From contig CALJUR010000048.1 of NCBI GenBank assembly GCA_937975765.1, positions 1-64,000 of the forward strand: a stretch of 64,000 bases of DNA. Direction: 5' to 3'. Below the pieces are notes generated by a model. That model did no database searches and was not told where the DNA came from. It saw only the letters and a program-made list of their open reading frames with translations. Positions 26,745 through 34,519 of the stretch are shown in pieces. This stretch comes from an uncultured Myxococcales bacterium. Lineage in GTDB: Bacteria; Myxococcota_A; UBA9042; DTJE01. Position numbers and translations under genes: made by a program. The stretch's first letter is position 1. Each line of letters opens with the position of its first letter.

Positions 26745-28160
26745 ATGCCCGCCCCGTTCCGACGCGCGATCTTCATGCTGTTCGACGGCGCCCGGTGGGA
26801 CGTCTTCCAGCAGCTTCTCGACGCCGGCGAACTGCCCCGCATCCGGCAGCACCTCGCCCCCGACGGCCGCGTCCACCGCGCGGTGGCCTGCTTCCCGACC
26901 GTGTCCGGCCCGGCGCACCTGCCCTTCATGACCGGCTGCTACCCCGGCACGCTGGGCGCCCCCGGCATCTACTGGTTCGACCGCCGCATCCAGGCCGCCA
27001 CCGGGTCGGTGTTCCAGAGCGTCCGGTCCTACCTGACCCTGGCCAAGGTCCGCAACTTCAACCGCGACCTGGCCCCGGGCACGCCCAACCTCGCCGCGGC
27101 CTGGCCGGACGTTCGGTACGTCTTCGGCTGGTACACGCGCGGCAGCCCCCACGGCGCGCTGATGACGCGCGTGACCAAGATCACGTCCTTCGTGCGCGGC
27201 TTCCTGACCAAGGACTGGCTGCGCTGCGACGACGACGCCGAGGCCGTCCAGAACCGCGCCATCGACCTGGGCGGGTCCTTCGTGTTCAGCGTCTTCCCGT
27301 CGCCCGACGAGCTGGGCCACCGCTTCGGGCCGACCACCGACGAGACGCGCGCCGCGTACCTCAAGATGGACGGCATCATCGGGCGGCTGTTCGACCGGCT
27401 GGCCCGCCGCGGCGAGGCCGACTCCACGCTGGTCGTGCTGTCGTCCGACCACGGCCAGAGCCCGACGCACACGCACTTCCCGCTGGACCGCACGGTCGAG
27501 GCGCAGTTCGGCAAGACGCTGGCCTACAAGCGCTGGCCGACGCCGACCCGCGGCTTCGAGGCCGTCGTGCTGCCCAACGGCAACGGCATGGCGAACGTCT
27601 ACTTCCGCGGCGACGGCTGGGACCAGGGCCGTCCGGACGCGGCGCGATTCTCGGGATTCGCGCAGGGCCTGCTGGCGAACGAGGCCCTGGACCACGTGGC
27701 GTGGCGCGGCTCGGACGGCTGGCTGGTCGTGGCGGGGCACGGCGGCATCGCCCGGATGCGGGAGGTGGCGGGCGGCCTGGAGTACGTCGTGGACGGTCAC
27801 GACCCCTTCGACTACGGCCCGCTGCCGGCGACGATGGACCCGGAGACCGCGCTGCGCCTGACCGCGGACACGCCCTACCCCGACGCGCCGTGGGGCCTGC
27901 TGACCTGGGCCCGTTCCCCGCGCGCCGGCGACCTGCTGGTGACGTCCAAGGTCGGTTTCGACCTGCGCGACTGGTTCGAATACCAGGAACCCCACGGCAC
28001 GCACGGCGGCCTGCACGCGGAACACTCCCGCGTCCCCGTCCTGTGCAACGCCCCCCTCGCCGACGGACCCATGCGCACCGTCGACGTCTACCCGACCATG
28101 GTCGCCCTGACCGGCCGCCCCCTCCCCCCCGGCGTCGAAGGCGTCTCCCGGGTTCCCTGA
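26745..28160 (+). CDS. Alkaline-phosphatase-superfamily phosphodiesterase/nucleotide pyrophosphatase
   Basis: 471 residues. The N-terminal metal-site aspartate is in FMLFDGARWDVF, the nucleophile region in ACFPTVSGPAHLPFMTGCYP (Thr in FPTVSGP), and the second metal cluster in LSSDHGQSPTHTHF. A late GTHGGLHAEHSRVPV supplies the last histidines. This matches type I phosphodiesterase / PigN-like proteins. No signal peptide is seen. It follows the two membrane glycan genes by 43 bases and could act on a phosphodiester-linked surface glycan or lipid; that link is inferred from position only. Confidence 0.85.
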   Translation: MPAPFRRAIFMLFDGARWDVFQQLLDAGELPRIRQHLAPDGRVHRAVACFPTVSGPAHLPFMTGCYPGTLGAPGIYWFDRRIQAATGSVFQSVRSYLTLAKVRNFNRDLAPGTPNLAAAWPDVRYVFGWYTRGSPHGALMTRVTKITSFVRGFLTKDWLRCDDDAEAVQNRAIDLGGSFVFSVFPSPDELGHRFGPTTDETRAAYLKMDGIIGRLFDRLARRGEADSTLVVLSSDHGQSPTHTHFPLDRTVEAQFGKTLAYKRWPTPTRGFEAVVLPNGNGMANVYFRGDGWDQGRPDAARFSGFAQGLLANEALDHVAWRGSDGWLVVAGHGGIARMREVAGGLEYVVDGHDPFDYGPLPATMDPETALRLTADTPYPDAPWGLLTWARSPRAGDLLVTSKVGFDLRDWFEYQEPHGTHGGLHAEHSRVPVLCNAPLADGPMRTVDVYPTMVALTGRPLPPGVEGVSRVP

Positions 28161-28189
28161 TTTCGCAACGTACTTTCGAGGAGGTTCCA

Positions 28190-28384
28190 ATGTCCGATTA
28201 CAGCAGTTGTCCCCGGTGCGGCAGGCGCGCGGAGAAGGCCCTGTCCTCCAACCACTTCCCCGTCATGAAGTGCCTCAAGTGCGGCGAGAAGTACTGCTAC
28301 AAGTGCAGCGGCTCGGACGGCGGCCACCGCTGCCCCTCCTGCGGCTCCCACGACCGCATGGAGGTCGGCAAGGTCTACGCGTGA
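28190..28384 (+). CDS. Small double zinc-ribbon protein
   Basis: 64 residues. Three CxxC-type pairs are visible (CPRCGR, CLKCGEKYCYKCSG, CPSCGS), enough for two zinc sites. GAGGAGG lies just upstream of the ATG, a strong ribosome binding site. It may be read from the phosphodiesterase transcript (29 bases after its stop). Its last 10 bases overlap the 3' end of the convergent antitoxin gene. Function unknown; such ribbons bind nucleic acid or act as protein adaptors. Confidence 0.75.
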   Translation: MSDYSSCPRCGRRAEKALSSNHFPVMKCLKCGEKYCYKCSGSDGGHRCPSCGSHDRMEVGKVYA

Positions 28385-28710
28385 TTCGCCTTCCCGGCCT
28401 TCCGCTTCGTGCCCGCGGTTCGACCCGGCTTGCCCCGGGGCTTCCCGACCCCCTTCCCTTCCGTCGTCGCCGCGTCCAGCGCCCGCAACGCAGCCTCGTC
28501 CCGTTCGGAGCGGAGCCATTCGCGGATCTCGCCTTCCTTCAGTCCGGCATCCACGCCGGGGACGTCCAGGGGGGACGCGACCTGTTTCGCCGGAAGCAGG
28601 ATGAACAACTGCCCGTCGCGCCGCCGGATCTGGACGCATCCGGAACGCCGGGCCTCGTCTAGGACCCCGGCGAACTGCTGGCGGGCCTCGGAATACGTGT
28701 ACGTCTTCAT
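28375..28710 (-). CDS. Phd/YefM-type antitoxin
   Basis: 111 residues. The N-terminal 45 residues fit the Phd/YefM DNA-binding fold (MKTYTYSEARQQFAGVLDEA, then VQIRRRDGQLFILLP). The C-terminus is a Gly/Lys/Arg/Thr-rich basic tail of about 30 residues, unusual for the family. The ATG at 28710 follows GAGGT; an upstream in-frame ATG lies inside the toxin gene. It starts one base after the toxin's stop codon, so the toxin gene is first. It neutralises the PIN toxin by direct binding and probably autoregulates the pair. Confidence 0.82.
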   Translation of the reverse strand: MKTYTYSEARQQFAGVLDEARRSGCVQIRRRDGQLFILLPAKQVASPLDVPGVDAGLKEGEIREWLRSERDEAALRALDAATTEGKGVGKPRGKPGRTAGTKRKAGKANHA

Positions 28711-28711
28711 C

Positions 28712-29119
28712 TCAGACCTCCAGGCTCTCGACACCGACCTGCCGGGCCGCGTTCGACAGTTCCCGGTCCAGCGTCAGCAACGGGAGCCGACGGGACATCG
28801 CCGCCTCCAACAGGTACGCGTCGTAGGCGTACAGGCCATGCTCCATGGCCAGCAGCAGCGCCCTGCGAACATCGACCTCGATCAGCCGCAACGGGATCCC
28901 CTGGAACGACGCCCAGGCCAGCTCGACCTGGTCCTTCGCCAGGCGCTTCCGTCGCCAGCCCGCCACCAGGGCATTGCCGATTTCCCAGGGCGTCGAGGCG
29001 GGCGACAGCAGGGAAGCACCCGCGGTCAAGGCGATCAACGAGTCGCGTCTCGGTTCGCGCAGCAGCACCGCCAGGATGGCGGAAGCATCGATGACGACCG
29101 GCAACTGCCCCTCCATCAT
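28712..29119 (-). CDS. PIN-domain toxin (VapC-like ribonuclease)
   Basis: 135 residues. The four acidic PIN residues are placed as expected: VVIDASAIL, PWEIGNAL, LYAYDAYLLEAA and LTLDREL. Two adjacent ATG codons (29119, 29116) are possible starts; the longer in-frame extension upstream looks non-coding. VapC toxins cut RNA until held by the antitoxin. Here the toxin precedes the antitoxin, the reverse of most vapBC operons. A GTACA-TT-TGTAC palindrome sits three bases upstream of the start. Confidence 0.85.
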   Translation of the reverse strand: MMEGQLPVVIDASAILAVLLREPRRDSLIALTAGASLLSPASTPWEIGNALVAGWRRKRLAKDQVELAWASFQGIPLRLIEVDVRRALLLAMEHGLYAYDAYLLEAAMSRRLPLLTLDRELSNAARQVGVESLEV

Positions 29120-29121
29120 TC

Positions 29122-29133
29122 GTACATTTGTAC
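29122..29133. promoter_or_regulatory. Palindromic operator GTACATTTGTAC of the toxin-antitoxin pair
   Basis: A perfect 5-base inverted repeat around TT, within three bases of the toxin start codon on the minus strand, in a locally AT-rich stretch. Position and symmetry fit an autoregulatory site for the Phd-like antitoxin. This is inferred from position. Confidence 0.55.
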
Positions 29134-29376
29134 AATAGCGATCGGGCGCACCCCAGTCAATCCGCTCGCCCCGACACCCCCCGTCCTCCCGCACCCGCGG
29201 GGGGTTTTCCGCTCCGCCACGGATAAAGGACATGGCCGGATCGGGCGATGTCTGGTACTCATCCCCCCTGGGATGATGGTGGGCCCCGCCTTTCCAGGCG
29301 ACGGAGGTGGAATTCACCGAGTGCTACAGTTCATGGGATTTCTTTGAAGACTTGATCCTGTTCCTGCCGCTGTCTC

Positions 29377-30147
29377 ATGAACTTTGGGAACCCCCTCTTT
29401 CGCCTGTCAGTCGCCTGCCGCCCACGACGATACGTGGATGTGGTGGTGATCGAGCCGTTTCGGGGAGTACAACAGGGCCCACTCCGCGTCTTCACTTCCG
29501 CCGGATGCACCTGGAGTCCCGATCTCGGCGGGACCAACGAGACGTGCACGAACGGCGCCTGCGTCTCGACCTGTGTCTCGAACGACCACACGGAATGCTA
29601 CAGTGGCGACGTCTACTGGTACAACTCGTGTGGCGTCCGAGGAACGATCTCGGACTCCTGTGCGTCGGACGAGATCTGCGTGGAGGACGGTTCCTCGGCA
29701 TCCTGCGAGTCATCCTGCACCGAGACCGACTACTGGAGCCCGACCTCGGATGTCGATATCGATTACACCGCCCAGGACACCGGTGGCGTGGAGTACACCC
29801 TCCCGCTCAGCGTCGAACTGGTGCAGGATGGCTCGGGGCTGGAATTCCGGGTGTGCAAGGAAGACGACAGCAATTTCTCGGAGAACATCTACATCAACAT
29901 GTGGGATCTTTCTGGCGGACCCGCCTACCGGGAGATCGCCCTGTCCACGAAAGGGTACAACTGTTCCTCGTGGGTCGGGCTGCTAAGTGACACAGGCTAT
30001 GCGGAAGGCGACTATTTCTACGGCGCCTACTACATCGTTTCTCCGTCCTCGTCAGCCTCCAGTTTCAAGAAGTACTGCGCCGCCAACGGCTCGACCGGGC
30101 TGTGCTGGTACGGGGCCTTGGACTCCTTCGATCGCACCTGTCGGTAG
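29377..30147 (+). CDS. Cys-rich secreted-type protein, probably 5'-degraded
   Basis: 256 residues as an open frame. The first 40 residues look unconvincing and lack a signal peptide. From about residue 44 the protein is rich in cysteine and acidic/Ser/Thr residues (NETCTNGACVSTC, ECYSGDVYWYNSCG, SDEICVEDG), then a beta-rich domain with KYCAANGSTGLCWYG. Such sequences are normally exported, so the missing signal suggests a truncated or frame-shifted gene. Codon use is visibly less GC-rich than in neighbours. A related TECYS stretch occurs upstream at about 29310 in another frame. Confidence 0.5.
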   Translation: MNFGNPLFRLSVACRPRRYVDVVVIEPFRGVQQGPLRVFTSAGCTWSPDLGGTNETCTNGACVSTCVSNDHTECYSGDVYWYNSCGVRGTISDSCASDEICVEDGSSASCESSCTETDYWSPTSDVDIDYTAQDTGGVEYTLPLSVELVQDGSGLEFRVCKEDDSNFSENIYINMWDLSGGPAYREIALSTKGYNCSSWVGLLSDTGYAEGDYFYGAYYIVSPSSSASSFKKYCAANGSTGLCWYGALDSFDRTCR

Positions 30148-30223
30148 TGCTGGCGCACGCGGCCCTCTGTGCCAGCACAGCGAGGACCCTGCACCCTGAA
30201 TGCCGAGGGTTCTTCCGACCTGC

Positions 30224-32041
30224 CTACGGCATCGCACACCACGCGTACGGGTACGCTGGGGGGAGGAACGGCACGAGGTCCGGGGCCAGGGTGGCCTTGC
30301 CGGCGATCTGGTCGAGGCGGTACACCTTGGCGTCGGGACCGCTGCCCAGCTGGAGTTCCTCGAAGGCGGTGACGGAGACGTAGCCGGTGTTGATGGAGCG
30401 GTCGGGGGAGACCCACTGGACGAAGAGGGTGCGCTGGCCCAAGGGGCCCTTGCCGCAGGTGACGCAGTACTTGGCATAGGGATCGACGGCGGACTGGGGG
30501 TCCCAGACGGGGTCGCAGGTCGTGCCGGGGTCGGTCAGGCAGGAACTGGCGTTCTCGCGCATCACCAGCACGAAGCCGCCCTGGTCCAGTTCCTGCGGGA
30601 CGTCCACGACCGGCGTGTCGGGGGGCACGACCAGGACGAGGCGGTCGGTGCCGGGGTCGCCCCAGATGGCGTCGCCGGAACCGCCCCCGCCGAAGAAGTC
30701 GCCGCCCATGTAGGGCGTGCTTTCGTTCATCTCCTGCAGGTACCAGGTCAGCACGTCGTCGCCCAGGCCGCCGAAGAAGCGCAGGTCCTTGATGTTGCCG
30801 CCGATGACGCCGAAGTCGTCGCCGTCCAGGGGGTCCAGCACGTCGGTCCGCCCGCCGTCGCCGTTGCCCGCGTCCAGCGCCGCGGACCGGATGTTGCGCC
30901 CGAACAGCCAGTCGCGGCCCGGCCCGGTGTGCACCGTCATCGAGTAGACCGGGTAGCCGGTCCCGGCGTCGGGCGTGCAGCCGGCCACGACCAGGTCATC
31001 GTCGTTCGCGGCGTTCACGTCGGCGGTCGCGCCCGTCCGGTACTCCAGGCTGTAGGCGACGCCGAACACCAGCACGTCCGGACCGCCGCCGGTGCCGCCG
31101 GTGATGCTGTGGATGGCGCCGTCCTGGCCCAGCAGCAGCAGGTCGGCGCCCGCGGAGCCCTGGAAGTACTCGGCGGCGGCCGCGAAGTCGATCGCGCCGG
31201 GGTTCTTCGCCACGAACCTCCATCCGAAGTGCCGGTCGCAGCCGTCCTTCAGGCGCCAGAATTCGCCCAGGTTGGTGGCGAAGTTGCGCCAGTTGGCCAG
31301 GTCGTCGTCCGCGTCGTTCCAGTCCCACCGGCCGGGGGGCAGGATCGGGGTCGCGTTGCCGCCCACGAGGTGCCCGTCGCCGTACTCGTCGTCGTACAGG
31401 CCGGGGATGGGGAAGGCGGCGGGGACCCAGGAGGAATCCCAGGCGTAGGCGTTGGGGACGGGGCCGTTCGTCCAGGCGGGATCCTGGAAGCGCCCGGGGA
31501 TCGCGGCGGCGCAGGGATTGGCGGCGTCGGGGCCGGGGTCGGAAGCCTCGAGTCCCGGGTCGAGCGGACCAGGGTCCTCCGCGTCGGCCTCCGCGCCGGG
31601 ATCGGGGATGCCGGGGTCGCCCGGTTCCGCGCCGGGGTCGGACGGGCCGGGATCGTCGGGACCGGGATCGTCGGGACCGGGATCCTGCGGTGCGTCGGCG
31701 TCCGCGACAGCGTCCGGCTCGGCGTCCGCACCCTCGTCCGGGACCAGCGGGCCGTCCTCGTCCGACCCGAAATCCTCGACGACCGCGTGGTCGTCCAGGA
31801 TCGCGCCGTCGTCCGGGACCGTGACGTCCTCGCGGCCCGCCACGTCCTCGCCTGCGGACACGTCCTCGCCAGACGCATCGACGCCCGGGTCCGACACCGC
31901 CTCGTCGCCGCCGAGGTCCGTGGTCGCGCCGCCCCCGCCGCCGCACCCGAAGGCGGCCAGGACCAGCGCCAGCAGGCACGCCGGCGCCAACATCCCCCCC
32001 GGGGCGGCCGCACGCGCGCACCTTCCTTCCATCCTTCGCAT
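30224..32041 (-). CDS. Large lipoprotein with Asp/Pro spacer and RTX-like GGxGDDxL segments
   Basis: 605 residues. The signal peptide ends at a lipobox (LAAFGC). About 140 residues of Asp/Pro/Gly/Glu-rich low-complexity spacer follow, containing repeated DPGPDDPGP units. The globular part has calcium-site-like blocks (TGGGPDVLVFG, GGLGDDVLTWYL, GSGDAIWGDPGTDRLVL), reminiscent of RTX nonapeptide repeats, and a few cysteines. The ATG at 32041 follows GAGGGGG. No catalytic motif was recognised. It is presumed surface-exposed and possibly calcium-binding. Confidence 0.78.
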   Translation of the reverse strand: MRRMEGRCARAAAPGGMLAPACLLALVLAAFGCGGGGGATTDLGGDEAVSDPGVDASGEDVSAGEDVAGREDVTVPDDGAILDDHAVVEDFGSDEDGPLVPDEGADAEPDAVADADAPQDPGPDDPGPDDPGPSDPGAEPGDPGIPDPGAEADAEDPGPLDPGLEASDPGPDAANPCAAAIPGRFQDPAWTNGPVPNAYAWDSSWVPAAFPIPGLYDDEYGDGHLVGGNATPILPPGRWDWNDADDDLANWRNFATNLGEFWRLKDGCDRHFGWRFVAKNPGAIDFAAAAEYFQGSAGADLLLLGQDGAIHSITGGTGGGPDVLVFGVAYSLEYRTGATADVNAANDDDLVVAGCTPDAGTGYPVYSMTVHTGPGRDWLFGRNIRSAALDAGNGDGGRTDVLDPLDGDDFGVIGGNIKDLRFFGGLGDDVLTWYLQEMNESTPYMGGDFFGGGGSGDAIWGDPGTDRLVLVVPPDTPVVDVPQELDQGGFVLVMRENASSCLTDPGTTCDPVWDPQSAVDPYAKYCVTCGKGPLGQRTLFVQWVSPDRSINTGYVSVTAFEELQLGSGPDAKVYRLDQIAGKATLAPDLVPFLPPAYPYAWCAMP

Positions 32042-32180
32042 CGCCCCCTCGTCTCCCGCTTGCCCCGATGATGCACGAAACCCGACCGTCCGGCTACCGG
32101 ATCGATGCCTTCCCCTGGTAGGCCGGGTGTTCTATGCTTCGCGCGAAGTCCACCCCCGGGAAGAGAAGCCCAGGCGAGGA

Positions 32181-32313
32181 GGCGGGGGACGGGGCCCCTC
32201 ACCTGCGTTGGCGGGGGACGGGGCCCCTCACCTGCGTTGGCGGGGGACGGGGCCCCCGCCCTACAGGGGACAGCGCCCGGTAGCACGCGAACGCGAGGCG
32301 GGGGAAAGGTCCC
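32181..32313. repeat. GC-rich hairpin repeat cluster (29-bp tandem unit)
   Basis: Copies begin at 32181, 32210 and 32239, a 29-base period, with the linker ACCTGCGTT identical in both gaps. Only the third copy (32239-32260) has a complete right arm. A looser copy (GGCGGGGGAAAGGTCCCCCGCG) follows at 32292-32313. The linker matches the reverse complement of the linker at 6680-6716 with one change. This fills most of the 298-base gap before the OPT transporter gene; nothing else is seen there. Confidence 0.88.
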
Positions 32314-32339
32314 CCGCGCGACGACAAGGAGGATTGCAG

Positions 32340-34475
32340 ATGCACGGAAACGCGCCGACGCCGACCTCGGGCCGCCTGCTGCCCGCCAACGCCTACCGGA
32401 AACTGGAACCCGGCGAGCGCTACGACCCGATCGTGCCGGCCTCGTCCCTGATGCCGGAAACCACGAAGTGGTCCATCGGCCTGGGCCTGCTGATGGTCGT
32501 CATCTTCAGCGCGGCCTGCGTCTACATCGCCCTGCGCGCCGGCAGCGGCATCGAGGCGGCCATCCCGATCGCCGTCGCCGCGATCTTCTTCGGCCGCATG
32601 CGCAAGGTCCGCAGCACGATCCTGGAAAACGTCATCGTGCAGTCGGTCGGCCAGGCCTCGGGGGTCGTCGCCGCGGGCGCCGCCTTCGTCATCCCGGCCC
32701 TGTACCTGAACCAGGTCACCCCGTCCTGGTGGCAGATCTTCCTGGCGTGCTTCATCGGCGGCGCGCTGGGCGTCGTGCTGATCATCCCGCTGCGCAAGTA
32801 CTTCGTCGCCGAACGCCACGGCGAGCTGCCCTTCCCCGAAGCCACCGCCATCAACGAGATCCTGGTCTCCGGCGAGTCCTCGGGCGGCGGCGCGGGCAAG
32901 GTCCTGCTGGCGTCGTTCGGCTTGGGCGCGGCCTACGACTTCCTGGTCGAGGTCGTGCACGGCTGGAACCCGGCGCTGACCACCCGGACGCTGATGGGCG
33001 ACGCCGGCGAGTGGCTGTACAACTTCCGCATCGAGCTGAAGATGAACGCCATCGCCGCGCTGTTCGGCCTGGGCTACATCATCGGAGTGAAGTACGCGGC
33101 CATCATCATGGCCGGGTCCGTGCTGGCCTACATGGTCATGGTCCCGCTGGTCTTCCTGATCGGCGGCCAGGCCGGGTCCATCACGTACGCGGGCCATTCC
33201 TACGCGATCGGCACGATGTCCGCGCAGGCGATCTTCACCGCCTTCATCAAGCCGATCGCCATCGGCGCCATCGCCACCGCGGGCGTCATCGGCCTGATCC
33301 GCATGGGCCGCATCATCGCCGGGTCCGTCGCGCTGGGATTCAAGGGCCTGGCCCACAAGGGCGCGGACGGCGCGGAACGCACGAACCGCGACCTGCCGCC
33401 GGCCCAGGTGCTGCTGATCGAACTGGGTGCCACGCTGGCCATGGGCGCGCTGTTCTTCGCGGTCTGCATCGGCGCGGGCGGCTACGACGTCGGGTCGTCG
33501 CTGACCTACTCCATCATCGGCATGCTGATCTCCTTCCTGCTGTGCTTCCTGTTCACGCCGGTCGCCGCCGAGGCCATCGCCATCGTCGGCACCAACCCCG
33601 TGTCGGGCATGACCCTGGTCACCGTCGTGCTGGCGTCGCTGGTGATGACGGCCGTCGGCCTGTCGGGCAAGGCCGGCATCTTCGTCGCGCTGGTCATCGG
33701 CACCGCGGTCTGCACGGCGCTGTCCGTCGCGGGCGCGCTGATTTCCGACTTCAAGGTCGGGTACTGGATCGGCGCCACCCCGCGCCGCCAGCAGGCGTGG
33801 AAGTTCCTGGGCCTGGCCATCGCGGCGCTGGTCTGCGCGTTCGTCATCCCGGTCATGGACCAGGGCTACCACTTCCTGATCGAGAAGGGCGGCGTGATGG
33901 TCAGCAACGAGGACGTCCTGCCCGCCCCGCAGGCGAACATGATCGCGGCGGTCGTCAACGGCCTGATGACCGGCGGCGAGCAGCCCTACCTGCTGTACGG
34001 CCTGGGCGCCATCATCAGCCTCCTGGTCACGATGGCCGGCATGCCCACGCTGGCCTTCGCGCTGGGCATGTACCTGCCCATCAGCATCAACGCGGCCGTG
34101 CTGGCCGGCGGATTCGTGTCGTGGCTGGTGTCGAAGTCGGGGAAGACGCCCGAAGAGCGCGAGGCCCGCAACAACCAGGGCATGCTGATCGCGTCGGGCA
34201 TGATGGCCGGCGCGGCGATCATCGGCATCGTGTCGGCCGTGCTGCGACTGGACTGGACGTCGTACGCGATCCGCTTCCTGTCGATCGGCGTGGACTACGA
34301 GGTGGCGGAAGCGGCAGGCGGCGCGACGACGCTGAAGGAGACGGCCCAGGGCTGGTACGAGGGCTTCGGCGGCCAGATCCTGTCGCTGGGGATGTTCGTG
34401 GCGCTGATCGTCATCACCTTCCTGCTGGCCCGCTGGGGTGCGAAGATGCAGGAGCGCGAGGCCGGGTCGAAGTAG
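32340..34475 (+). CDS. OPT-family oligopeptide transporter
   Basis: 711 residues with about 15-16 hydrophobic segments, the size of bacterial OPT superfamily proteins. Family blocks include the N-terminal TKWSIGLGLLMVVIFSAAC, LPFPEATAINEILVSGE and the late LASGMMAGAAIIGIVSAVL segment. AAGGAGG precedes the ATG at 32340. OPT proteins import peptides or metal-chelate conjugates driven by cation gradients. With the POT transporter and C69 peptidase elsewhere in the window it suggests strong peptide use. Confidence 0.88.
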   Translation: MHGNAPTPTSGRLLPANAYRKLEPGERYDPIVPASSLMPETTKWSIGLGLLMVVIFSAACVYIALRAGSGIEAAIPIAVAAIFFGRMRKVRSTILENVIVQSVGQASGVVAAGAAFVIPALYLNQVTPSWWQIFLACFIGGALGVVLIIPLRKYFVAERHGELPFPEATAINEILVSGESSGGGAGKVLLASFGLGAAYDFLVEVVHGWNPALTTRTLMGDAGEWLYNFRIELKMNAIAALFGLGYIIGVKYAAIIMAGSVLAYMVMVPLVFLIGGQAGSITYAGHSYAIGTMSAQAIFTAFIKPIAIGAIATAGVIGLIRMGRIIAGSVALGFKGLAHKGADGAERTNRDLPPAQVLLIELGATLAMGALFFAVCIGAGGYDVGSSLTYSIIGMLISFLLCFLFTPVAAEAIAIVGTNPVSGMTLVTVVLASLVMTAVGLSGKAGIFVALVIGTAVCTALSVAGALISDFKVGYWIGATPRRQQAWKFLGLAIAALVCAFVIPVMDQGYHFLIEKGGVMVSNEDVLPAPQANMIAAVVNGLMTGGEQPYLLYGLGAIISLLVTMAGMPTLAFALGMYLPISINAAVLAGGFVSWLVSKSGKTPEEREARNNQGMLIASGMMAGAAIIGIVSAVLRLDWTSYAIRFLSIGVDYEVAEAAGGATTLKETAQGWYEGFGGQILSLGMFVALIVITFLLARWGAKMQEREAGSK

Positions 34476-34519
34476 CGGCCGGTTTCGGTATCGTATCGCG
34501 CCCGGGACGGGAGGACGGA

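Noticed and set aside
29177..29208. Possible intrinsic terminator (CCCCCCG stem, CGGGGGG, TTTT)
   Set aside because: No plus-strand gene ends just upstream, the loop is 14 bases and the T-run is short. A chance structure in GC-rich DNA is as likely.
32181..32260. Possible CRISPR array (29-base periodic repeats)
   Set aside because: The linkers between copies are identical, so there are no true spacers; it is a tandem of the hairpin repeat family.
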